From the NCBI RefSeq assembly GCF_014201145.1, contig NZ_JACHDP010000001.1, forward strand, positions 1,054,001-1,118,000: DNA of 64,000 nucleotides, in the 5' to 3' direction. Source of the DNA: Micromonospora parathelypteridis. Lineage in GTDB: Bacteria; Actinomycetota; Actinomycetes; Mycobacteriales; Micromonosporaceae. Below, one piece after another: positions 34,170-43,276 of this stretch (within the stretch, counting starts at the first letter, position 1; the number at the start of each line of letters is the position of its first letter). The notes under the pieces were generated by a model. It was not told the DNA's origin. It made no database searches and was given only the letters and a program-made list of their open reading frames with translations. The translations under genes and the position numbers were made by a program.

Positions 34170-35519
34170 TCAGCCGGCCAGGGTCTCCGCGATGGCCTCG
34201 CGGAACACCTCGGAGCGGTGCTCGTAGTTGCGGAACCGACCATAGCTGGGCGCCGCCGGCGACAACAGCACGACGCCACCGGCCGGGGTGATCTTCCGAG
34301 CCTGCCGCACGGCGGCCGTCAGATCGTCCACGATCTCGCAACGCACCCCGGGCAGCCCGTCCAGCGTCTGGACGATCCGGGGACCGCTGTCCGGGATGCC
34401 GATCACGGTGAGCTCCCGCTCCGCCAGGTGGTCGCGCAGCGGGGTGTAGTCCACGCCCCGGTCGTTACCTCCGACGATCACGGTCAACGGCTTCCCCTCG
34501 TACGCGTCGATAGCGTGCATCGCCGCGTACGGGCTGGTGGCGAGGGTGTCGTCGACGAACGTGAGGCCGGACGGGTCGAGAATCTCGGTGAGCCGGTGCG
34601 CCAGGCCCTGGAACTCGGCGACCGCCACGGCCAGGGTGTCCTTACGGGCGACGACGTCGACACCGAGCGCGTCGAGCACGGCCAGCGCCACGCACAGGTT
34701 GCCCTCGTTGTGCCGGCCGACCAGGGGCAGCACCGCGCGCGGGAAGAGAGCGTGGTCCCGCAGGTAGAACCAGGGCGTCCCGTCCGGTCCGACATCGACG
34801 TGGGTGGTGTCGGGCAGACCGGCCCGCACCACCGGCCGGTCACCCAACTCCGCGATGAGCCGCGGGTCCGTGCCGTTGACGATCACGGTCTCCGGATCGT
34901 GTGCGATCAGATTGAGCTTGTCCCGGTAGTACTCCTGCTCACCGCCGTGCGCGTCCAGGTGTTCGGGGAAGAGCGCGGTGACCACGGCGAGACGTGGCGA
35001 GTCGGTGAGATCGCTGCACTGGTAACTCGACAGTTCCAGGACGTAGAGCTCCGCCTCGGGCAGCTCCAGCGTCGGCACACCGATGTTGCCGCCGAACAGG
35101 TTCGGTCGCTCGACCGCGTTCAGCAGGTGGCTGGTCAGACTCGACGTGGTGCTCTTGCCCTTGCTGCCGGTGACCCCGACGGTGCGGGCCGCGTGGTCGG
35201 CCATCCAGAGCGCGGTGCCCTGCGTGACGGGAATACCGCGTTTGCGCAGTTCGACAATCCAGGGGTGCGTCTGCGGCACCCCCGGGGAGCGGATCACCAC
35301 GTCCGCCGCGACCAGCCGAGCGAGCCCGTCGTCGCCGGTCACCAGCGGCGCGGCCTGGGCGATCGGCCCTTCCCACGGCAGCGACAGGAAGTTCGTCCGG
35401 TCGTCCACGGCGACCAGGCTGGCCGGGCCGTGCGCGGCGACGGCGGTGACGGCGGCCACGCCCTCACGGCCCGTACCCCAGACAGCCACAGAGCGTCCGC
35501 GCAGGTCAGCCAGGCGCAC
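34170..35519 (-). CDS. murD2: UDP-N-acetylmuramoyl-L-alanine--L-glutamate ligase (MurD2)
   Basis: A 449-residue Mur ligase. 'VAVWGTGREGVAAVTAV' is the N-terminal dinucleotide-like fold, 'GVTGSKGKSTTSSLTSHLL' the ATP P-loop, 'YVLELSSYQCSDL' and 'VGRHNEGNLCVALAVLDALG' the central domain, and 'VIVGGNDRGVDYTPL' the C-terminal domain. The product adds glutamate to UDP-MurNAc-L-Ala in the cytoplasm. Pairing with the divergent murL identifies it as MurD2, which uses L-Glu, rather than MurD. GTG 35519 follows AAGGAG. No other dcw-cluster genes are present, so this is a detached ligase. Confidence 0.85.
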   Translation of the reverse strand: MRLADLRGRSVAVWGTGREGVAAVTAVAAHGPASLVAVDDRTNFLSLPWEGPIAQAAPLVTGDDGLARLVAADVVIRSPGVPQTHPWIVELRKRGIPVTQGTALWMADHAARTVGVTGSKGKSTTSSLTSHLLNAVERPNLFGGNIGVPTLELPEAELYVLELSSYQCSDLTDSPRLAVVTALFPEHLDAHGGEQEYYRDKLNLIAHDPETVIVNGTDPRLIAELGDRPVVRAGLPDTTHVDVGPDGTPWFYLRDHALFPRAVLPLVGRHNEGNLCVALAVLDALGVDVVARKDTLAVAVAEFQGLAHRLTEILDPSGLTFVDDTLATSPYAAMHAIDAYEGKPLTVIVGGNDRGVDYTPLRDHLAERELTVIGIPDSGPRIVQTLDGLPGVRCEIVDDLTAAVRQARKITPAGGVVLLSPAAPSYGRFRNYEHRSEVFREAIAETLAG

Positions 35520-35556
35520 CTATGATCTCCTTGCTCGCAAGCGGACGGGCTCGGAC

Positions 35557-35562
35557 TAGTAT
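35557..35562 (+). promoter_or_regulatory. -10 box for leaderless murL
   Basis: TAGTAT ends 5 bp before the GTG start of murL at 35568, so transcription should begin at or next to the start codon. No ribosome-binding site precedes the GTG. The murD2 start lies only 48 bp away on the other strand, so the promoters overlap. Confidence 0.55.
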
Positions 35563-35567
35563 GACCT

Positions 35568-36917
35568 GTGCCTAACGGACAACTTCGGCGGATGGACGCC
35601 TTCACCTTCCCGTCCTACTCGATCGACTTCGCCACCGGCGAGGTGTTGTTCGACTACGCCCTCACCGGCCCGGCCGGCGAGCAACGGTTCACCGAGGCGA
35701 TCACTCTTCCGCTGCCGGCGGAGCCGCCCTCGGACGAGACGGTGGCGACCCTGGGCCGGGTGTTGGAGGTGCTGCACCTCGTCGCCGGGGTCAGCTACTA
35801 CAAGGCCGCCGCACCGCCCCGACTCGTGCTGCCGGCGCCGCTGGGGGCGGCCACCGTCGACTACGTCACGGCCGTCTACACCAAGGGCCTCGCCGAGTAC
35901 GCGTACCGCAACCAGCTGCCGCACGTGCTGGAGCTGCGCCCGGAGGTGCCGGTGGGTTCGCCGGAGCCGCCACGCGTGTACGACGACTCCGACCGTCGTC
36001 CGCTCTCCGCGGTCGGTGGGGGCAAGGACTCGATCGTCAGCCTGGAGGCGCTGCGCCGCGCCGAGCTGGACCCGGTGCCGTTCTCGGTCAACCCGAACCA
36101 CGTGATCGTCTCGGTCAACGAGGCGTCCGGGCTGACCCCGCTGGCCGCCCGCCGGCGGATCGACCCGGTGCTGTTCGACCTGAACGCGGCCGGCGCGCTC
36201 AACGGGCACATCCCGGTCACCGCCATCAACTCGCTGATCGCGGTGGCCACCGCGGTGCTGCACGGGCTGGGTCCGGTGGTGATGTCCAACGAACGCTCGG
36301 CCTCCGACCCCAACCTGGTCTGGAACGGCCACGAGATCAACCACCAGTGGTCCAAGGGCGTCGAGGCGGAAGGGCTGCTGCGGGCGTCGCTGGCCGAGCA
36401 CGCGGGCCTGACCGAACCGTACTTCTCGCTTCTGCGCTCGCTGTCCGAGCTGCACATCGCCCGGCTGTTCGCCGAGTTCACCCGGTACGACGACGTGGTG
36501 ACCAGCTGCAACGCCGCGTTCAAGCTGCACGACGCGAGCGAGCGCTGGTGCCGCGACTGCCCGAAGTGCCGGTTCGTCTTCCTGGCCATGGCGCCGTTCA
36601 TGCCACGGGAGCGGGTCACCCACATCTTCGGCGGCGATCTGCTGGCCGACCCGGAGCAGATCCCCGGCTATCGCGAGCTGCTGGGTGTGGACGGGCACAA
36701 GCCGTTCGAGTGCGTGGGCGAGGTCGAGGAGTCGGTGGTGGCCCTTGGCCTGCTCGCCGAGCAGGACCAGTGGCGGGACGCCCCGGTGATCCAGGCCCTG
36801 GTCGAAGCCGTCCCGGAAACCGCCTGGTCCGCCGTGGCCACGTCCGACGTCTTCACCCCCGGTGGCCCCAACCACATCCCCCCCACCTACGCCAAGGCCC
36901 TAACCCCCCTCACCTAA
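35568..36917 (+). CDS. murL: UDP-MurNAc-L-alanyl-L-glutamate epimerase (MurL)
   Basis: A 449-residue protein. 'LSAVGGGKDSIVSLEALRRA' (about residue 148) is a PP-loop-like ATP-binding motif. 'VIVSVNEASGLTPLAARRRI', 'VVMSNERSASDPNLVWNGHE' and 'WCRDCPKCRFVFLAMAPF' (CxxCxxC, about residue 327) match the MurL family. MurL epimerises the terminal L-Glu of UDP-MurNAc-L-Ala-L-Glu to D-Glu with ATP. Together with MurD2 it replaces the glutamate racemase/MurD route, as established in Xanthomonas. The gene is divergent from murD2 and ends 18 bp before a long palindrome. Confidence 0.85.
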   Translation: MPNGQLRRMDAFTFPSYSIDFATGEVLFDYALTGPAGEQRFTEAITLPLPAEPPSDETVATLGRVLEVLHLVAGVSYYKAAAPPRLVLPAPLGAATVDYVTAVYTKGLAEYAYRNQLPHVLELRPEVPVGSPEPPRVYDDSDRRPLSAVGGGKDSIVSLEALRRAELDPVPFSVNPNHVIVSVNEASGLTPLAARRRIDPVLFDLNAAGALNGHIPVTAINSLIAVATAVLHGLGPVVMSNERSASDPNLVWNGHEINHQWSKGVEAEGLLRASLAEHAGLTEPYFSLLRSLSELHIARLFAEFTRYDDVVTSCNAAFKLHDASERWCRDCPKCRFVFLAMAPFMPRERVTHIFGGDLLADPEQIPGYRELLGVDGHKPFECVGEVEESVVALGLLAEQDQWRDAPVIQALVEAVPETAWSAVATSDVFTPGGPNHIPPTYAKALTPLT

Positions 36918-36934
36918 CCCCCCGCCCCACCCCT

Positions 36935-36995
36935 GTTGATCATGAAGTTATTGCCATCCCGGCCGGCGTGTCGGGGCAACAACTTCATGATCAAC
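36935..36995. repeat. Dispersed palindrome family B, copy 1
   Basis: A 61-bp inverted repeat: GTTGATCATGAAGTTATTG at the left (36935-) and its complement at the right (-36995), 20 of 21 arm positions paired, with a loop of about 19 nt. It fills the 95-bp gap between the convergent stops of murL and the PucR gene. It could serve both as a terminator lacking a U-tract. An equal-length copy is at 45606-45666. Confidence 0.88.
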
Positions 36996-37012
36996 GAGGC
37001 AGAGGGGGACCG

Positions 37013-38905
37013 TTAGGGGGTGCGGACTGCTTCCAGGGCCAGCAGGGCCACGTGTAGGGACAGGGATGCCTCTACCGAGTCGAGGTCGACGTCGAGGATG
37101 CGGGCGATGCGGGCCAGGCGTTCGTAGAACGCGGGCCGGGACAGGTGGGCGGCGGCAGCGCCAGCGGTCTTGTTGCGCCCCTGCTCCAGGTACGCACGCA
37201 GGGTGTCGAGCAACTGGTCCCGGGGATGCCGGGCGTCGTAATCCAGCAGGGCGCCGAGCTCGCGCTCCACGAACGTCTGCAACCGGGGCTCGTCGCGTAG
37301 CAGGTGCAGCAGCCCGGCCAGGCCGACGTGCGGCAGCCGGAAGATCGGCAGGTCCCGTCGGTCCCGTCGGGCCGCCTCGGCGATCTGCCGCGCCTCGACC
37401 AGCGACCGCCGCGCCTCCCGCAGGTTGCTGACGCCCGAGCCGGCGGCCACGATGACCCCACCCGGAGCACCGCCGCCGCCCCGGGACGGATCAGCACCGC
37501 CCACCGCCCGACCGGCGTCCGCGCCGAACGCAGACCGGGTCGCCTCCGCGCCGAACGGCGCCCGGGCCGCCTCCGCGCCGAACGGCGCCCGAGACACCTC
37601 CGCACCGAACGGCGCCCGGGACGCCTCCGCACCGGGAGCCGCCCGGGGCGTCTCGGCACCCGGCGTTGCGCGGCCCGTGCCGGCGTCGAGGCGTACCCGA
37701 CGTAGTGCGCTGGCGAACGCGGACAGCGCGCGGTCCTCGGCGGCCGGGTCGGTCAGGGCCAGCAGGGCGCCCACCGAGTGATCATCGACCGCGCTGGTCA
37801 GCGCGGTCAGCTTCGCCTCCCGCAGCGCCTGGCCGACCGCCTCGGACAGGTCCCGCAGCCGGGCCTGTCCCGCCTCCGGGCCGCTCTCCCCGATCGGGTC
37901 CTCAGCCCGGTGGCGGACCATCACGCCGACCAGGTGCCGGCGGTCGAGCACCACGCCGAGCGCCTTGGCCCGCAGCGCGACCTCGTCCACCGGCCGGGAA
38001 TGGTCGAGGAGCGCGGTGAGCAGGGTGCGATGGATCTGCCGTTCCAGCCCTTCGGCGTCGCGACGGATCAGTCGGTCCAGCGCGAGGGCGGACGCGGCCC
38101 GCTCGATCAGGATGGTGAGTCGGGTGGGCGGTCCCGCGTTCGGCTCGCTGGCCCGGTGGGTGGCCACCTCGCCGCTGGCGGGCCAGCGCAGCAGCAGCCG
38201 CCCCCAGTCCTGCCCCCGGGCGCCGACGACCGTCACCAGCCAGCCGCTGTCCAGGTCGTACGCGCTCCGCCCGGCCGGTCGGATCCGCCGGGAATGCTGC
38301 TCCCAACCGTCGAGCAGCATCTCGGCGCTCTCCCCGGCCGGGTCGTACCCCAGCACCTGCCGGGACAGGTTCTCCAGCACCACCGGGCAACCGGACAGCT
38401 CGGCGGTCTGCCGGATCACCTCGGCGGCGTCGGCGCCCTCGACGGACAGGTCGTTGAAGCGCTGGTGGATCTCCTCGGTGGCACGCAGCTCGGTGAGCTG
38501 CGCGTCGATGATCAGCGCGTGCACCGCCTCGGTGATCGGTACGAACGGGGTGGCCCGGCGCAGCTCCACCAGGGGCAGCCCGCGCCGCTCGGCGGCGGCG
38601 ACCATCACCCGGGGCACGCCGCTGACGTAGCGGCGGCCCAGCTCGACGACGAGCCCGGAGACGCCGACGTCGGCCAGGTCCCCGATGAACGCGCGCAGCC
38701 CCGCGTCGTCCCCGGGCAAGCCGATGCCGGTGGTGAGCACCAGTTCGCCACCGCCGAGCAGGGTGGCGATGTCCGGCACCTCGGCGGCGTGCACCCAGCG
38801 GACCGGCCGGTCCAGCCCGGCGTCCCCGGCGACCACGCGCGGTGCGCCGTGGCGGACCGGGCCCAGGGCGAGGACCTCACGCACGGTAGGGAACACGGCC
38901 GACAC
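37013..38905 (-). CDS. PucR family transcriptional regulator
   Basis: A 630-residue regulator. The N-terminal PucR domain starts 'FPTVREVLALGPVRHGAPRV' with 'ELVLTTGIGLP'. The C-terminal PucR helix-turn-helix is in 'LLDTLRAYLEQGRNKTAGAA' and 'LSRPAFYERLARIARILDVD'. Between them, residues about 408-461 are an Ala/Pro-rich repeat insert (four close copies of an AxRAPFGAE-like unit) encoded by 27-bp tandem repeats. GTG 38905 follows GGAGGG. PucR proteins control purine or amino-acid degradation genes. The target here is unknown; argG lies directly upstream on the same strand. Confidence 0.85.
   Translation of the reverse strand: MSAVFPTVREVLALGPVRHGAPRVVAGDAGLDRPVRWVHAAEVPDIATLLGGGELVLTTGIGLPGDDAGLRAFIGDLADVGVSGLVVELGRRYVSGVPRVMVAAAERRGLPLVELRRATPFVPITEAVHALIIDAQLTELRATEEIHQRFNDLSVEGADAAEVIRQTAELSGCPVVLENLSRQVLGYDPAGESAEMLLDGWEQHSRRIRPAGRSAYDLDSGWLVTVVGARGQDWGRLLLRWPASGEVATHRASEPNAGPPTRLTILIERAASALALDRLIRRDAEGLERQIHRTLLTALLDHSRPVDEVALRAKALGVVLDRRHLVGVMVRHRAEDPIGESGPEAGQARLRDLSEAVGQALREAKLTALTSAVDDHSVGALLALTDPAAEDRALSAFASALRRVRLDAGTGRATPGAETPRAAPGAEASRAPFGAEVSRAPFGAEAARAPFGAEATRSAFGADAGRAVGGADPSRGGGGAPGGVIVAAGSGVSNLREARRSLVEARQIAEAARRDRRDLPIFRLPHVGLAGLLHLLRDEPRLQTFVERELGALLDYDARHPRDQLLDTLRAYLEQGRNKTAGAAAAHLSRPAFYERLARIARILDVDLDSVEASLSLHVALLALEAVRTP
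37521..37682 (-). repeat. 27-bp tandem repeat inside the PucR gene
   Basis: Units begin at 37521, 37548, 37575, 37602, 37629 and 37656. The middle four are close copies containing GCGCCGAACGGCGCCCGGG; the outer ones are diverged. All are multiples of three, so the frame is kept. They add a flexible, probably variable-length linker. Confidence 0.85.
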
Positions 38906-38973
38906 GCTACCCTCCGTGACGCCGGATCTCGACATTCGTCGGGTGAGCGTTACCAGGGTCGCCGAGGTGCCGC

Positions 38974-40470
<1,497 letters not shown>

Positions 40471-41292
40471 CTACTCGCTGCCGAACGGCGGATCGTCGCG
40501 GCCCAGCTCCCAGAACGCCACCGCCGCGGCGGCGGCCACGTTCAGCGAGTCCACCCCGCGCCGCATCGGAAGCCGCACCCGCACGTCACTGGCGCTCTGC
40601 GCCGCCCCGGTCAACCCGGGCCCCTCGGCACCGAACAGCAACGCCGCGCGGGCCCGCTGGGCTGGGGAGAGCCGCTGGATCGGGAGGGCGTCCGCCGCCG
40701 GGGTCAACGCCAGCACCGTGAAGCCGGCCTCCCGCACCTGCTCCAGCCCGTCCGGCCAGCGGCTGAACTTGGCGTACGGCACCGCGAAGACCTCGCCCAT
40801 GCTGACCCGCACGCTCCGCCGGTAGAGCGGGTCGGCGCAGGTCGGCGACAGCAGCACGCCGTCGATGCCGAGTGCGGCGGCACCTCGGAACACCGCGCCG
40901 AGATTGGTGTGGTTGTTGACGTCCTCCAGGATCACCACCCGGCGTGCGGCGGCGAGCACCTCGGCCGCCGTCGGCAGCGACCGGCGGTGAAACGACGCCA
41001 GCACCCCCCGGTGTACGTGGAAGCCGGTGGCCCGCTGCAGCACGTCCTGCGTCGCCGCGTAGACCGGCGCGTCGCCGGTGTCCAGATCGGCGAGCTGGTC
41101 GATCCGCTTGGCGTCGACGAGGTACGACCGGGCCGGGTAGCCGGCGCGCAGCGCCCGGCGCAGCACCAGCTCACCCTCGGCGATGAACAGGCCGTGCGGT
41201 GGCTCCCAGCGGGTGCGCAGCTCGACGTCGGTGAGCGCTCGGTAGTCGGCGATCCGGTCGTCGTCAGGGTCGGTGATCTGGTGGACGGGCAC
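40471..41292 (-). CDS. TrmH/SpoU family RNA methyltransferase
   Basis: A 273-residue SPOUT methyltransferase. 'VILEDVNNHTNLGAVFRGAA' (motif 1), 'AALLFGAEGPGL' (motif 2) and 'VRLPMRRGVDSLNVAAAAAV' (motif 3) form the trefoil-knot S-adenosylmethionine site. The N-terminal part resembles the RNA substrate-binding domain of rRNA 2'-O-methyltransferases. GTG 41292 is the best start, although no ribosome site is obvious; the longer frame to 41433 has no family resemblance. It probably methylates 23S rRNA or tRNA ribose. The substrate is not determinable. Confidence 0.85.
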   Translation of the reverse strand: MPVHQITDPDDDRIADYRALTDVELRTRWEPPHGLFIAEGELVLRRALRAGYPARSYLVDAKRIDQLADLDTGDAPVYAATQDVLQRATGFHVHRGVLASFHRRSLPTAAEVLAAARRVVILEDVNNHTNLGAVFRGAAALGIDGVLLSPTCADPLYRRSVRVSMGEVFAVPYAKFSRWPDGLEQVREAGFTVLALTPAADALPIQRLSPAQRARAALLFGAEGPGLTGAAQSASDVRVRLPMRRGVDSLNVAAAAAVAFWELGRDDPPFGSE

Positions 41293-41411
41293 CCGACGAT
41301 TCTGCCGGACGACGAACCTTGCCCACCGATGCCCGCCCGACGGGGCGTTTTGTCCGAAGAAGAAGGGGAATGACCGGCCGGGTATCGGACCCGACGGGAA
41401 GGACCAGCCAG

Positions 41412-43259
41412 GTGAGCAGCGAACACACCGCACCGGGCGAAGCAGGTGCTCTACCCCGGCGCCCGACCGTCGCGGACCACATCGTGTCGCGGCTGTTCAG
41501 CTGGGGTGTGCACCGCTACTTCGGCTACCCCGGAGACGGCATCAACGGCCTCACCTCCGCGCTGCAGCGCACCAACGAGCGAGCCCAGTTCATCCAGGTA
41601 CGCCACGAGGAGACCGCGGGCTTCGCCGCGTCGGCACACGTCAAGTACGGCGGCGGGCCGCTGGGCTGCGCGCTGGTGACCAGCGGGCCGGGCGCCATCC
41701 ACCTGCTCAACGGCCTGTACGACGCCAAGCTCGACCACCAGCCGGTGATCGCCCTGGTCGGGCACACCGCGGTCACCGCCGAGGGCGGCGGCTACTACCA
41801 GGAGGTCGACCTGCTCGCCCTCTACAAGGACGTGGCCGCGGCCTTCCTCGCCCAGCTCGACCACCCCGCGCAGGTCCGCCACCTCGTCGACCGGGCGTGC
41901 CGCACGGCGTTGGCCCGGCGTACCGTCACCGCCCTGATCCTCCCCCTGGACCTGCAGGACGAGCCGGCCGTGCTGGACCCACCGCACGCACACGGCTACT
42001 ACCAGACCAGCAACGTGCCGAGCAGTACGCCGACGGTGCCGCCGGAGGCGGACGTGCGCCGGGCCGCCGAGGTTCTCGGCGGCGGGCAGCGGGTGGCGAT
42101 GCTGGTCGGGCAGGGCGCGCTGGGCGCGACGGACGAGGTCCGCGAGATCGCCCACCGGCTCGGCGCCGGGGTGTCCACCGCGCTGCTCGGCTTCACCGCC
42201 GTCGACCACCGCGAACCCTGGGTCACCGGGGCGATCGGGTTGCTCGGCACCCGGCCAAGTTGGCAACTGATGACCGGCTGCGACCGACTGCTGATCGTGG
42301 GCAGCAACATGCCCTACTCGGAGTTCTACCCGCCGCCCGGGCAGGCCCGCGCGGTGCAGATCGACCTGGACGGCACCCAACTCGGCCTGCGCTACCCGAC
42401 CGAGGTGAACCTGACCGGCGACGCCCGCCCCACGCTGCAGGCGCTGCTTCGCGAGCTGGGCCCCGGCCCCGGTCCGACCGCCTGGCGGGCCGAGATCGCC
42501 GAGGCCACCTCGGCGTGGCGTCGGGTGCAACGCGACCTGGCCGAGCAGACGGCCGACCCGGTCAACCCACAACTGCTCTTCCACACCCTCAATGAGCGGC
42601 TGCCCGACGACGTGCTGCTCGCCGTCGACTGCGGCACCGCCACCGCCTGGTACGCCCGCCACATCCAGGTCCGCCCCGGGATGCGGGCCAGCCTGTCCGG
42701 CACGCTGCTGTCCATGGGTGGCGCCATGCCGTACTCACTCAGCGCCAAGTTCGCCCACCCGGACCGCCCGCTCGTCGCGCTGATCGGCGACGGCGCCATG
42801 CAGATGAACGGCGTCAACGAGCTGATCACCGTGGCCAAGTACTGGCGCAGCTGGGCGGACCCACGATTCGTGGTGCTGGTGCTCAACAACCGGGATCTGG
42901 CGTTCGTCAGCTGGGAACAGCGCTCCTCGGAGGGGACGCCGATGTTCCCGGACAGCCAGCAACTGCCGGACATCGCCTACCACCAGTGGGCACAGGTGCT
43001 CGGGTTGCACGGTGAGCTGGTCGACTCGCCGGAGCAGGTGCCGGGTGTCTGGGACCGGGCACTCGCCGCCGACCGACCGGTGGTCATCAACGCCCTGGTC
43101 GACCCGGCCGAGCTGATGTTGCCTCCGCACTTCACGGTCGAGCAGGCCCGCAAGACCGCGGCGGCGGTGCTGCGCGGCGACACCGACTGGGCCGGCATCA
43201 TCCGCCGCGGCCTACCGTCCACGATCAGCAGCTACCGCCCCCGCCGCCGCGAGCGCTGA
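41412..43259 (+). CDS. Thiamine pyrophosphate-requiring enzyme (pyruvate oxidase/acetolactate synthase-like)
   Basis: A 615-residue TPP enzyme with three domains. The N-terminal PYR domain has 'QVRHEETAGFAASAHVKYGG' with the catalytic Glu, the central domain spans about residues 190-350, and the C-terminal PP domain has 'LIGDGAMQMNGVNELITVAK', closed by 'VLVLNNRDLAFVSW' (GDG...NN). GTG 41412 is preceded by GGAAGGA; ATG 41370 is an alternative. It probably decarboxylates pyruvate or another 2-oxo acid in the cytoplasm. No ilvN-like small subunit is adjacent, which speaks against a biosynthetic acetolactate synthase. Confidence 0.85.
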   Translation: MSSEHTAPGEAGALPRRPTVADHIVSRLFSWGVHRYFGYPGDGINGLTSALQRTNERAQFIQVRHEETAGFAASAHVKYGGGPLGCALVTSGPGAIHLLNGLYDAKLDHQPVIALVGHTAVTAEGGGYYQEVDLLALYKDVAAAFLAQLDHPAQVRHLVDRACRTALARRTVTALILPLDLQDEPAVLDPPHAHGYYQTSNVPSSTPTVPPEADVRRAAEVLGGGQRVAMLVGQGALGATDEVREIAHRLGAGVSTALLGFTAVDHREPWVTGAIGLLGTRPSWQLMTGCDRLLIVGSNMPYSEFYPPPGQARAVQIDLDGTQLGLRYPTEVNLTGDARPTLQALLRELGPGPGPTAWRAEIAEATSAWRRVQRDLAEQTADPVNPQLLFHTLNERLPDDVLLAVDCGTATAWYARHIQVRPGMRASLSGTLLSMGGAMPYSLSAKFAHPDRPLVALIGDGAMQMNGVNELITVAKYWRSWADPRFVVLVLNNRDLAFVSWEQRSSEGTPMFPDSQQLPDIAYHQWAQVLGLHGELVDSPEQVPGVWDRALAADRPVVINALVDPAELMLPPHFTVEQARKTAAAVLRGDTDWAGIIRRGLPSTISSYRPRRRER

Positions 43260-43276
43260 TACCGGGGTACGGGAGG

